Source of the DNA: an uncultured Lachnoclostridium sp.
Lineage (GTDB): Bacteria > Bacillota > Clostridia > Lachnospirales > Lachnospiraceae
Assembly (NCBI GenBank): GCA_946415315.1
Contig: CAMKRZ010000024.1
Location: forward strand, 1 to 52,053
Direction of reading: 5' to 3'
Length of the DNA: 52,053 bases
In this document: positions 33,925 through 42,682 of the stretch, piece after piece
Layout of the letters: each line of letters begins with the position of its first letter
Position numbering within the stretch: position 1 is the first letter of the stretch
Program-made: the position numbers and the translations under genes
The notes under the pieces: generated by a model
What the model was told of the DNA's origin: nothing
Seen by the model: the letters and a program-made list of their open reading frames with translations, nothing else
Databases searched by the model: none

Positions 33925-34716
33925 ATGAAGAAGGGAAAAACAAAAAAGGAAAAGGTTGTCCTTAACCGGGGAATAACCGGTGCCGGAATAGACTATTCGG
34001 TATATGTGCTGACGCCGGCGGAAAAAATATTTGCCATGGTGGTCGGATTGGTGGTCGGATTCGGCGCGTGCTATCTGTATTTCGGAGTAACCTCAGTCAG
34101 CCTGGTTGTGGGTATTATTAGTGCACTTGTGGCAATCAGGGTGTTTCGAAAGCACTGGCAGGACAAGCGCGCCAATGATCTGCGAATTCAGTTCCGTGAT
34201 ATGCTGGAGTCCCTCAGCAACTCATTTACCGTAGGAAAGAATGCTTCGGGAGCGTTTCGTGGCGCATATGATGATATGCTTGTTGAGCATGGCCATAAAG
34301 CGATCATCACCCGTGAACTTGCGCTGCTGAATGCGGCTCACAGCAACCAGGGGTATGAGATCGTGGAGCTTCTGGATGATTTCGCCGACCGCAGCGGTTC
34401 AGATGATATCCGGAGCTTCGCCGGGGTTTTTCGTGTTTGTACGGAACTTGCCGGTGACGTTGGTAAGGTTGTCCGCGAGACGCGTGATATGATCAATGAC
34501 AAGATCGAGGTCGAGCTGGAAATCCAGACGATGGTTACCGGCGAGAAGAACCAGCTCAGGATTCTCGCGATCATGCCGGTTCTGATGGCGGTGCTCCTTC
34601 GTCTGATGAACCTCGGTTCAAGCGGGACACTGGTTACGGTAGTGAAATTTATCGCACTGTTTATCTTCGTATTTGCTTATTGGCTTGGTACCAGAATAAC
34701 GGACATCAAGGTATAA
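33925..34716 (+). CDS. tadB: Tad pilus inner-membrane platform protein TadB
   Basis: 263 residues. Two hydrophobic segments at about 35-75, a T2SF-type cytoplasmic helical domain (FRDMLESLSNSFTVGKNASGAF; ELLDDFADRSGSDDIRSFAGVF; VVRETRDMINDKIEVELEIQT) and a C-terminal pair of helices. TadB and TadC together form the platform on which TadA works. The ribosome site AAGGTG is modest. tadC begins 13 nt later. Confidence 0.9.
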   Translation: MKKGKTKKEKVVLNRGITGAGIDYSVYVLTPAEKIFAMVVGLVVGFGACYLYFGVTSVSLVVGIISALVAIRVFRKHWQDKRANDLRIQFRDMLESLSNSFTVGKNASGAFRGAYDDMLVEHGHKAIITRELALLNAAHSNQGYEIVELLDDFADRSGSDDIRSFAGVFRVCTELAGDVGKVVRETRDMINDKIEVELEIQTMVTGEKNQLRILAIMPVLMAVLLRLMNLGSSGTLVTVVKFIALFIFVFAYWLGTRITDIKV

Positions 34717-34729
34717 CAGGAGAGATACT

Positions 34730-35623
34730 ATGTACGCATTGATGATATTATCTGTGCTGATCGCTACGGCAATGATGGTTGTCTGGATCGTGTTCTGGCG
34801 AAAAGCGGGAGACCAGTATGATGAACTGCTGTCGATGGCGGACAGCAAGATTTTTGCATGGAAAGACTTGTACAGCATCGGATTGTGCATCATCGAGGCT
34901 TACGAGACAAAGACCAAACGCAAGCTTACGGAGACAAAGGGCTCCGCGGACAAGATCAAGGAACTGGCCGAGGTTTTCGGACGTGACAATGCGGAACTTT
35001 ACTTTTACATTTATCGTTCTGCGCAGGTGTCACTGATCCTCACGTTTGTTCCCATCGGACTGTTTACCGGATGCGCGTTCGCATCCCTGATGGGATTCCT
35101 CATCGGCGGTGCGGTTGCTTTCGCGATCATCTACGGACTGCAGTCCTCCGTGAATACGGCGATGATGCAGAAGAAAGCCGCTATCCTGAGTGAGTTCCCG
35201 CAGATGGTTTCCAAACTGACGCTTCTGGTAAATGCAGGCATGCTTGTCCGGAAGGCGTGGGATCTGGTCGCAAATTCCAACACGGAAAAAGATCTTTACC
35301 GTGAAATGCGGGCCACATCAACCGATATCCGTGAGGGAATGTCCATCGAGCAGGCGATGGAATCGTTTGCAGACCGTTGCGGCATCAAGGAAATGAGAAA
35401 ATTCTCCTCGATTTATGTTCAGGCTGTAAACCGAAGCGCAGCTGAGGCAGTTCATTCGATGAAAGCGATGGCGACCGAGGCTTGGGAGCAGAAGAAAGAA
35501 ATTGCCAAGCAGCAGGGTGAGATCGCGTCACAAAAGCTTTTGATTCCCAATTTGATCATGTTTTTGGGAATTCTGATAATTGTTGTTGTCCCCATGGTAG
35601 TATCCATGATGGGGTCATTATGA
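34730..35623 (+). CDS. tadC: Tad pilus inner-membrane platform protein TadC
   Basis: 297 residues. An N-terminal membrane helix, a soluble stretch (YETKTKRKLTETKGSADKIKELAEVF), two central helices (ILTFVPIGLFTGCAF; FLIGGAVAFAIIYGL) and the T2SF domain FPQMVSKLTLLVNAGMLVRKAW ... IKEMRKFSSIYVQAVNRSAA, ending in a hydrophobic helix. It completes the platform with TadB. CAGGAGAG precedes the ATG. Confidence 0.92.
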   Translation: MYALMILSVLIATAMMVVWIVFWRKAGDQYDELLSMADSKIFAWKDLYSIGLCIIEAYETKTKRKLTETKGSADKIKELAEVFGRDNAELYFYIYRSAQVSLILTFVPIGLFTGCAFASLMGFLIGGAVAFAIIYGLQSSVNTAMMQKKAAILSEFPQMVSKLTLLVNAGMLVRKAWDLVANSNTEKDLYREMRATSTDIREGMSIEQAMESFADRCGIKEMRKFSSIYVQAVNRSAAEAVHSMKAMATEAWEQKKEIAKQQGEIASQKLLIPNLIMFLGILIIVVVPMVVSMMGSL

Positions 35624-35651
35624 GAAATCTTTCGGAAAGGAGGTGGAGTCG

Positions 35652-35918
35652 ATGTTGAAGAAACTTGAGAACCTCTGGCTGAGATTTACGCTGGGCCTTA
35701 AGCAGCGCATTGAGCAGTTGGAGAAGGATGAGAGCGGAATGGCAACAGTCGAGATGGTTATCCTGATTGTAGTGGCAGTTCTGATCGTCGGTCTGGTAGT
35801 TAACTTCTTGACCAAAGAAGGATTTGAGCTCAGCAACGGCGATAAGGGTGGTCTTATTCAGTGGCTTTTTGATAAGATCAAGACCAGCCTTACGGGAACA
35901 GTTGATTCCGTCAAGTAA
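35652..35918 (+). CDS. Flp-like type IVb pilin
   Basis: 88 residues. A charged leader ends at G29, followed by MATVEMVILIVVAVLIVGLVV, giving the Flp pattern: cleavage after Gly, Glu at +5, then a hydrophobic helix. The mature part is about 59 residues, as expected for a major pilin. The leader is longer than the classical Flp leader. The C-terminus has GGLIQWLFDKIKTSLTG. AAAGGAGG lies 8 nt before the ATG. A strong hairpin follows, probably raising pilin mRNA over the distal genes. Confidence 0.85.
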   Translation: MLKKLENLWLRFTLGLKQRIEQLEKDESGMATVEMVILIVVAVLIVGLVVNFLTKEGFELSNGDKGGLIQWLFDKIKTSLTGTVDSVK

Positions 35919-35950
35919 GCATTTGGACAAAGACAAGACCATTTCATCGC

Positions 35951-35974
35951 GGCAGGGGGGACTCACCCCCTGCC
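35951..35974 (+). promoter_or_regulatory. Hairpin after the pilin gene
   Basis: A perfect 9-bp stem GGCAGGGGG/CCCCCTGCC with a 6-nt loop, without a T-run. It is placed to stabilise the upstream pilin mRNA end or to limit read-through. Confidence 0.65.
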
Positions 35975-35997
35975 CGGATGGGATGAGGAGAACAATT

Positions 35998-36723
35998 ATG
36001 ATGCGAAAAATCTGGCGCGATGAAAGAGGAGCAGCACTGATCGTCGAGGCAGTTATTCTGTACCCGATAGTTTTTTTGTGTGTGTTCTTTCTGATTTTCA
36101 TCGGCCTGTTTTTTATACAGAATTCAATGCTGGAAGCGTGTGCGCAGAAAGTTGCGATCGTTACGGCGAAAGAGGTTGCTTACCCGGGCTTTTTGGATGT
36201 CACGGGAATGGAAGCGTATTCTGACGGCGCGGTAGAACTGAAACGTCTGTCCAAAGAATATGATAATGCATCGGCAATTACGGTTGAATTTGATACCGGT
36301 GCAGTTGATGCCCAGGCTTACCGTTATTGGAGTTCTGATCCGCTTTCCGCATATGCAAAGGGAAGGATCGTTGAAATCATTACAGAGGCATCAAAGAAGG
36401 GGTTGGTATACAGCCAGTCTCTGATCGGAAAGAAGAATATTGAAGCGAAGGTTTCCTGTACCAATCACGTTATTGCTCAATACGTTAAGGTTGAAATAAC
36501 ACAGGAGGTTATGGATATCGGAGTTTTGAAGTATTTCGGAATTTCAAATCCGACGATCAAGGCGACTGCCATGGCCGCGGTCAACGACACGGATGAGCTT
36601 GCCAGAAACGCAGATTTTGTAAAGTATGCGATTAACTGGTTGCTGAAGAAAATCGGCATTGATTTGAGCAGTTTACGTAAAACTGTGACAAATGCGCTTG
36701 GGAAGATCGGAATCAAATTCTGA
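35998..36723 (+). CDS. TadE-like pseudopilin
   Basis: 241 residues. WRDERGAALIVEAVILYPIVFLCVFFLIFI places a short basic leader before a hydrophobic helix with the TadE pattern (RGAALIVEA). The rest is an extracytoplasmic domain with YPGFLDVTGMEAYSDGAVEL and a C-terminal region of predicted strands and helices. TadE/F are minor pilins processed by the same peptidase. GAGGAGAAC precedes the ATG at 35998; an overlapping in-frame extension upstream is rejected. The next gene begins 18 nt later. Confidence 0.8.
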   Translation: MMRKIWRDERGAALIVEAVILYPIVFLCVFFLIFIGLFFIQNSMLEACAQKVAIVTAKEVAYPGFLDVTGMEAYSDGAVELKRLSKEYDNASAITVEFDTGAVDAQAYRYWSSDPLSAYAKGRIVEIITEASKKGLVYSQSLIGKKNIEAKVSCTNHVIAQYVKVEITQEVMDIGVLKYFGISNPTIKATAMAAVNDTDELARNADFVKYAINWLLKKIGIDLSSLRKTVTNALGKIGIKF

Positions 36724-36741
36724 TTACGGAGGATCGCTATA

Positions 36742-39700
36742 ATGAAGATACAGTGGTTTACAAAACGAACGCAAGGTTCCATTTCCATAATGCTTTGTGT
36801 TTTGATGCTGCCAATGGTGCTTTTTTCATCTTTGGTGGTTGATGCTTCACGTCTTCATTCGGTCAAAACGACCATCAGCGGAGCAGGCGATCTGGCATTA
36901 AATGCACAGCTGTCTGAGTATGAGCAGGTATTGTACGATATGTATGGCCTTTTTGCCTCGGTACAGTCAACCAATGAGCTTCAGGCAGCGTTGAAAGATT
37001 ACTTTAAGCAGACTATTGAGAAAAGCGTTACCGATGAGGAAGAATCCAAGATTGACGCAATTGCTGATCAGCTTGTGGATTTTGTTTTCCAAACAGGAGC
37101 GTCAGGAGCGACCGATTTTGATAACCTGATATCACTGGAATGTGTGGATTTTTCCACCGAAGGCGTTCCTTCGTCGGCACTGTCCAACCCTGCAGTGTTG
37201 AAACGGCAGATAATCGAGACGATGAAATATCGTGGACCGGTTTCTGTTGTTTCCACGATCCTCAGCAAGTTAAACATTTTCAAAAACAGCAGCAAACAGG
37301 CCGAAGTAGTTGAGAAAAAGATGGATTATCTCACTTCTCTTGACGGCCTTACAGAGGCGTGCCTGGAGGCATATTACGAGATTCAGCGCAGGCCGCAATA
37401 TGATGAGAAGGGAAACCTCAAGAGCAAAGAGTATGACGAACCGGGATATAACCTTGCGGCAGAGAAATTCAACACGTTTCGCAACGGCGATGATAAAGAG
37501 GGTGAACAGTTAGAGAAAACGTTCATCGAGAGAATCCCTGAGTGCCTGACGTGGGCCATAACGGCAGTTCAGGTAAAGAAGGAACTGGAAGAGGGAGAAA
37601 AGGGAAACAGTATCGAATACGGAAAGTTGCAGGACTTAGACCGGGAAATCGCGGAGATAGAGATTCCGAAACCGGATATGAACGAGCTGGCGAATCAGTT
37701 TGATACTGCGGTTCAGACTACCATACCCCAGGAAGTTGTTGATGCGATCAATGAGTATCGTGATAAGTTCGCTGAAGTTTATGATGAAATGCTGCGTATC
37801 GTTAGCATGGATTCGTATGTGGAACGCGGCCTTTTGGAACGTGTACTCGGTGGAGATTGGGATACCATTGGCGAAGACGTAGTCTTTTCCGGCAATCCGG
37901 CAGGCGGTTATTATGTGTCCGCAGACGGAAAAAACATTAATTTTGAAGATATCAGAGTGTTTATTTCTGAAGCGTCAATAATTGAAGGTTATCTTCCCCA
38001 TGCCGGCTCCTGGACCAATAACCTGGCAAATTGGGAATACTGTGAGTCCTATATGGAAGACCTGATGAATTATCAGCAGGTTGCTTTTGGCGGTTGGAAA
38101 GAGAAGATCAATTTACTGTTTGAAAAATACCAGGAGGGATATAACACACTATCTTCACTTTACAATAAGTACGATGCTTCCTATTCCACGATGATCGACG
38201 AGTTCCCTATCGACAACGAAGATTTGGAGAAGGTTGAAACGCAATATCAGAATGTTTCCGAACAGTGGGAGCTGGTAAAGAAAACATATAATGCTCTGCA
38301 TGATGTCACGGAGACCGTAGCATCATTTTATACTTGTGCAACCGATTATTCGAAGGTGCAGAAGATACGTGATGCATGTTTTACGGTGCCTTCCAACCGG
38401 GTATTTATAAGGTATCGCGCATCATTGCTGGATTCATACAACAGAGCGATTTCCGCTGAAAACAGATTGCAGGATATCCTCAACCTTTTGGATGAGATTG
38501 AAGCGAGGAAAAAGGAGTGGGGAGATTCCCTGAACGGCGTGGATGACGGAGCGATCAAGTCGTCCATGAAAAGCGATTATTCAACAACGACAGAGGCTTA
38601 TGATAAGAAGGAAATCGAAAACCTGAAGAAAAATATCGAGAACAAGCGTCGAAAGGTTGCGCGATATCTCGAATTGGTTGAGAAATCCGCAACTTTCTGC
38701 GAAAGAAAACTCGGAGAGTTCAAAGATGTTCCGGACGGTGAAATTCTCCATGAGATGTCGCTGTATAAGCTCCAGACAGTTCCGAAGAATTTATCCAGTT
38801 ATAAGCAGGCCGCCAAGAAGTTCGCATATATAGAATACGAATGTGACAAAAACCTTACAGGTTTGTCGGATTCGAAGCTGTCCGAGGGGGCAAAGTACAA
38901 AAAGAAGAATAAAGACTTAGTTGATCTGGGGTATGTTGACGGATATAAAGACTCTGAGGACTACAAGAAACTGAGCACTAAGTTAGAGGATGAGGAGAAA
39001 TTCTGGTTTATTCTGAAGGAAATCGGAGAGGGAGAACGGGAAGAACAGGACCTCAATGAGGACCAGCAAAAACAGAAGGACAATATCAACGAGGCTGTCG
39101 AGAACAATAAATCTGATGAGATTGGCAAGGTAGAAGAAGATAAAAAGGAAACAAAGGAGCAAAGGAATAAAGCAAAAGAAGTAGGGGACATTTACGACAG
39201 GATCAAGACTACAAATGCCAAGGTTAAGGAGCAGAATGAAGATGACGGCAGTACAGACGCCGTAAATGATTCAAACGGCAATACGGTTCCTGGAAAACAG
39301 AAAAGTTATAAGGATCAGGGAAATAAATCCAAGAAATCTGTTTCCGCCGGCAAAGGCTTTTTGGCGACTCTTGCAAATATCGGGAAGACTGTCGGTGAAT
39401 ACACGTTTGAGGAAGAGTACTTTACCGAATTGTTTTCCTGTGATTACGATTCCGTAATAACCAAGAAAAACGGAAGTATTAAGACCGATCTGTTCGGGAA
39501 TTCCCTGAAGAGAGGTGCGGAGGGACTGTACGGCAGAGAGATTGAGTACATCTTATGGGGTGACAGCAATCTTGATTCGAATGTCTCTTCGACGTATACC
39601 AGAATCTTTTTGATCCGTTTGGTTATCAACACAATATATGCTTTTACGGCTGCGGACATTCAGTCCTTTGCACTGGAAGTAGCCACAGCCATAGCAGGAT

Positions 39701-41031
39701 GGACTGTGTTTGGAGTGCCGATCGTACAGGCTATTATTACCATTGCGCTTGCGCTTGCCGAGAGTGGAGTGGATGTAGGAAAACTTAAGAACGGCGAAGA
39801 TGTTGTAATACTGAAAAGCACTACAACGTTTGTGTGTTCGCCGACTGGTCTTGTCACTAACGGAGTTAAGAAACTTGCCACGGAAGCAGCGAAACAGATT
39901 ACCGATTATGCTGTCGGAAAACTGGGACAGTTTATGTCGACACTTAAGGGAACGATTGGAGACAATATTGATAAACTGAATTCATATGTCAACAGTTATG
40001 TCAGTACCCAGATAAAAGGAATTAAAGATCAGGTCTCCAGTTTGATAGAGAAACCGCTGGTTGAATCACTGAATTCGATCAGCCTGAGAATGCAGGCAGG
40101 GATTGAAGCGACCGAAGCGGAACTTGACCAGGCGATTGATAATGGAATTGAGCGGGTTAAAGAGAGCATTGACGAGCTGCCGGATTCCATGACGAAAGAA
40201 TTGGCCGGTAATGCGTTCGAGTATTTAAAAACAAACTTAGTCGGAGAACTGAAAAACTCAATAAAGACTAAGGTCGCGGAACTCGGGAAAAAACCGCAGA
40301 ATGTTATCTCTGAATTGATTAAGGTTATTGACGCGAAAATCGATAAGGTGATGGGCGGAATAGAAAGTACCATCACATCGAAAACAAACGAATTAGCTTC
40401 GAAGGCAAAGCAGGAACTGAATGAGTTGGCAGATAAGCCGGTCGAATACTTCGAATCATTTATGAATGAGAAGATGGGCGAGGTCGCTGATAAGGTCAGT
40501 GGTTCCATTACCGAGCATCTGAGTAGTTGGATCGGCGACAGTGTCGGAAATGCGGTTTCCAGCGCGATTGACAGTACGTCGGGCGGATTGGGAATCACGA
40601 TGAATTATCGTGAGTATTGTAAGTTGTTTGTGTTCGTGGAGCTTGCCCTGGGACATGAGTCCGGTATGCTTCAGCGTACAGCCGCTTTGATCGAAATGAA
40701 TGTTAAACACGGGCAAGGGAAGAATTCGTCTAAAAACACAACCTTCGACATTACTAAGGCATATACGCTTTTGTTTGCCAAAGGAACAGTCAAGGTGAAG
40801 ACAATCTTTCCTTGGGGAACTGTTGTAAACATGGATGAGACCGGTGGCGCTGGTGATGAGACCAAAACCGTGGTTTCGGATTATGCAGCGGATGCGGATC
40901 CGCAAGGGACATCCACAGAGAACGAAGGGACTGACGATAAGAAAACAGATAACAATGATCTGTACAGGTGGCTTTCTGAGGAGAATACACCTGAAGTAAC
41001 GATTCAGTACCGGGCTATTAACGGGTATTAA
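36742..41031 (+). CDS. Giant TadG/DUF5702-like coiled-coil protein
   Basis: 1429 residues. The N-terminus (TQGSISIMLCVLMLPMVLFSSLVVDASRL) is a TadG-type anchor, with GAGDLALNAQLSEYEQVLYDMYGLFA, a signature I associate with DUF5702 of Firmicute Tad loci. A large extracytoplasmic body follows, rich in Glu/Lys heptads (about 620-690 and 730-850). A hydrophobic block at about 955-1010 may be membrane-associated. Then come amphipathic helices (about 1050-1280) and a C-terminal domain with FVFVELALGHESGMLQRTAALIEMN. It is far larger than usual TadG. It could be a stalk or tip adhesin. CGGAGGATC precedes the ATG. Confidence 0.75.
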   Translation: MKIQWFTKRTQGSISIMLCVLMLPMVLFSSLVVDASRLHSVKTTISGAGDLALNAQLSEYEQVLYDMYGLFASVQSTNELQAALKDYFKQTIEKSVTDEEESKIDAIADQLVDFVFQTGASGATDFDNLISLECVDFSTEGVPSSALSNPAVLKRQIIETMKYRGPVSVVSTILSKLNIFKNSSKQAEVVEKKMDYLTSLDGLTEACLEAYYEIQRRPQYDEKGNLKSKEYDEPGYNLAAEKFNTFRNGDDKEGEQLEKTFIERIPECLTWAITAVQVKKELEEGEKGNSIEYGKLQDLDREIAEIEIPKPDMNELANQFDTAVQTTIPQEVVDAINEYRDKFAEVYDEMLRIVSMDSYVERGLLERVLGGDWDTIGEDVVFSGNPAGGYYVSADGKNINFEDIRVFISEASIIEGYLPHAGSWTNNLANWEYCESYMEDLMNYQQVAFGGWKEKINLLFEKYQEGYNTLSSLYNKYDASYSTMIDEFPIDNEDLEKVETQYQNVSEQWELVKKTYNALHDVTETVASFYTCATDYSKVQKIRDACFTVPSNRVFIRYRASLLDSYNRAISAENRLQDILNLLDEIEARKKEWGDSLNGVDDGAIKSSMKSDYSTTTEAYDKKEIENLKKNIENKRRKVARYLELVEKSATFCERKLGEFKDVPDGEILHEMSLYKLQTVPKNLSSYKQAAKKFAYIEYECDKNLTGLSDSKLSEGAKYKKKNKDLVDLGYVDGYKDSEDYKKLSTKLEDEEKFWFILKEIGEGEREEQDLNEDQQKQKDNINEAVENNKSDEIGKVEEDKKETKEQRNKAKEVGDIYDRIKTTNAKVKEQNEDDGSTDAVNDSNGNTVPGKQKSYKDQGNKSKKSVSAGKGFLATLANIGKTVGEYTFEEEYFTELFSCDYDSVITKKNGSIKTDLFGNSLKRGAEGLYGREIEYILWGDSNLDSNVSSTYTRIFLIRLVINTIYAFTAADIQSFALEVATAIAGWTVFGVPIVQAIITIALALAESGVDVGKLKNGEDVVILKSTTTFVCSPTGLVTNGVKKLATEAAKQITDYAVGKLGQFMSTLKGTIGDNIDKLNSYVNSYVSTQIKGIKDQVSSLIEKPLVESLNSISLRMQAGIEATEAELDQAIDNGIERVKESIDELPDSMTKELAGNAFEYLKTNLVGELKNSIKTKVAELGKKPQNVISELIKVIDAKIDKVMGGIESTITSKTNELASKAKQELNELADKPVEYFESFMNEKMGEVADKVSGSITEHLSSWIGDSVGNAVSSAIDSTSGGLGITMNYREYCKLFVFVELALGHESGMLQRTAALIEMNVKHGQGKNSSKNTTFDITKAYTLLFAKGTVKVKTIFPWGTVVNMDETGGAGDETKTVVSDYAADADPQGTSTENEGTDDKKTDNNDLYRWLSEENTPEVTIQYRAINGY

Positions 41032-41048
41032 AGAAACGGAGTGTCAGC

Positions 41049-41915
41049 ATGACGAAGCGGATTGACAATCGGGAGAGTGGAGCGATAGCCATTGATGCGA
41101 TCCTTGGTATTACGGTCTTTTTGATTTCGATGTGTACCATAATGTTCCTGTCATTCATTATACGCATCGAGGCGAAAATGCAGTATGCGGTCAATCAAAC
41201 GGCGAAGGAGATTTCTTCCTACTACTATGTGTTGGACACGGTAGGCCTTGCAAAATTTACTAGCAGCGGGTCATCCGAAGATAAAAAAGCGATCAACTCG
41301 ATCTTGGACGGCGTGTCGGATCTGGCCTCTGCAACAGGAGGAACTCTCTCAAGCATTGATATCGATCTTAAAGATCTGCCGGGAACCCTCAGCAGGGCGG
41401 CAGCAAGCCGTGATGAGCTTGTCGCGAATTATCAACAGGCCCAGAGTTTGTATGCCAAGATCAAAGATGCAGGCAAAAACCCGATGGGACTGATGAAAGG
41501 AGCATTGTTGGCCTGTGCCCATTCATTTTCCAACCGGATGATCGCACCGTTTTTGTGTCGTATGATAATGCCGAAGTACATAGAAAGCGACGATGCCAAG
41601 AGGGAACGGTATTATAAGACACTCGGATTGGAACACGGGATCGATGATATCGATTTTTACCGTTCTTCCCTGATGGATGATAACAGAACAGTGAAAATTG
41701 TCGCAGTCTATCAGGTTAACCTGAAGGAGTTGTCTTTCGGACTGCTTGATATTGATATGACTTTTTGCAAAACAGCGGTTACCGCAGCCTGGTGTAAGCC
41801 GGATGGGAAGTATGTTTACACATTGGCGGAAGCATATAAAAAGAGAGGCGGCGGGCAGAAGGCTGAAGCCGATAAAGGGAAAGACGAAAAGGAAAGCGGA
41901 AAAGACAAAGAATAA
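41049..41915 (+). CDS. TadE/F-like pseudopilin with acidic-basic tail
   Basis: 288 residues. RESGAIAIDAILGITVFLISMCTIMFLSFII gives the short leader and hydrophobic N-helix of a TadE/F-like minor pilin. The exterior part has helical segments (ASRDELVANYQQAQSLYAKI) and SFGLLDIDMTFCKTAVTAAWC. The tail is Gly/Lys/Glu-rich. It starts 17 nt after the giant gene and is probably made together with it, perhaps as a partner. Confidence 0.75.
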   Translation: MTKRIDNRESGAIAIDAILGITVFLISMCTIMFLSFIIRIEAKMQYAVNQTAKEISSYYYVLDTVGLAKFTSSGSSEDKKAINSILDGVSDLASATGGTLSSIDIDLKDLPGTLSRAAASRDELVANYQQAQSLYAKIKDAGKNPMGLMKGALLACAHSFSNRMIAPFLCRMIMPKYIESDDAKRERYYKTLGLEHGIDDIDFYRSSLMDDNRTVKIVAVYQVNLKELSFGLLDIDMTFCKTAVTAAWCKPDGKYVYTLAEAYKKRGGGQKAEADKGKDEKESGKDKE

Positions 41916-41954
41916 CAGAGATGCCGACGAGGCTGTCGTGCAGAAGGTGGAAAA

Positions 41955-42620
41955 ATGCTGCTTAAATGCATTGTTATTATCATTGCGATCGCAAGTGTCA
42001 TCCTGATGATCCCGCAATATGCGGCGTTTGTGTCCGAGAAAAACGAAGAAAAAACAGGTTTCAAGGAAGCAATCGTCAAATATAAGCGGTTTATCATCGT
42101 TGCAGCGATCGGTTGTATCGGGTTTGCGGTATACAGTTGTCTGCTGCATTATGAGTCATGGATGGGCGCAGTTCTGGTGGTTCATAACCAATTGCTGTGG
42201 AACATTTGCTTTCTGATTGCTGCAATTGATTTTAAAGTGAAAAAGATTCCGAATCGAACGGTAATCGCAATACTTTTGGTTCATACGGCATATCTGATCG
42301 TACGTGTTTGTGCAAATCCGGGACAGTGGAAAGAAGCTGTTTTCCCATCGCTGATTGGATTACTTGCGGGCACGCTGTTTATGGCAGTATGTTTTGCCGT
42401 ATCCCGAGGAGGAGTCGGCGGAGGAGATCTGAAGCTGTATTCTTCGCTGGGATATTGTTACGGACTTGTAGGAATTGTCGCAATCCTTCTCTACTCGCTT
42501 CTTCCGGCGATCATTGTCGGGGTTGCGCTTATGGTTATGAAAAAAGCCAAATTCAAGACCATGATGCCCATGGCGCCGTTTATTCTGTTGGGATTGACTT
42601 TATATCTGGTTTTGCGATAG
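41955..42620 (+). CDS. Prepilin peptidase (A24 family, TadV/CpaA-like)
   Basis: 221 residues and about six membrane helices. The two aspartates of A24 peptidases are in AAIDFKVKKIPNRT (D92) and GVGGGDLKLYSSLG (D158, GxGD motif). The N-terminal part lacks the zinc/methylation domain of large PilD enzymes, though it has one extra helix. It would cleave the Flp-like pilin and pseudopilins of this locus. AGAAGGTGG precedes the ATG. Confidence 0.88.
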   Translation: MLLKCIVIIIAIASVILMIPQYAAFVSEKNEEKTGFKEAIVKYKRFIIVAAIGCIGFAVYSCLLHYESWMGAVLVVHNQLLWNICFLIAAIDFKVKKIPNRTVIAILLVHTAYLIVRVCANPGQWKEAVFPSLIGLLAGTLFMAVCFAVSRGGVGGGDLKLYSSLGYCYGLVGIVAILLYSLLPAIIVGVALMVMKKAKFKTMMPMAPFILLGLTLYLVLR

Positions 42621-42682
42621 TACGGTATATCCGTTCGACATTGAATTTGTCGTCGTGATACGGCGGCGGAATGGAGAATCCT

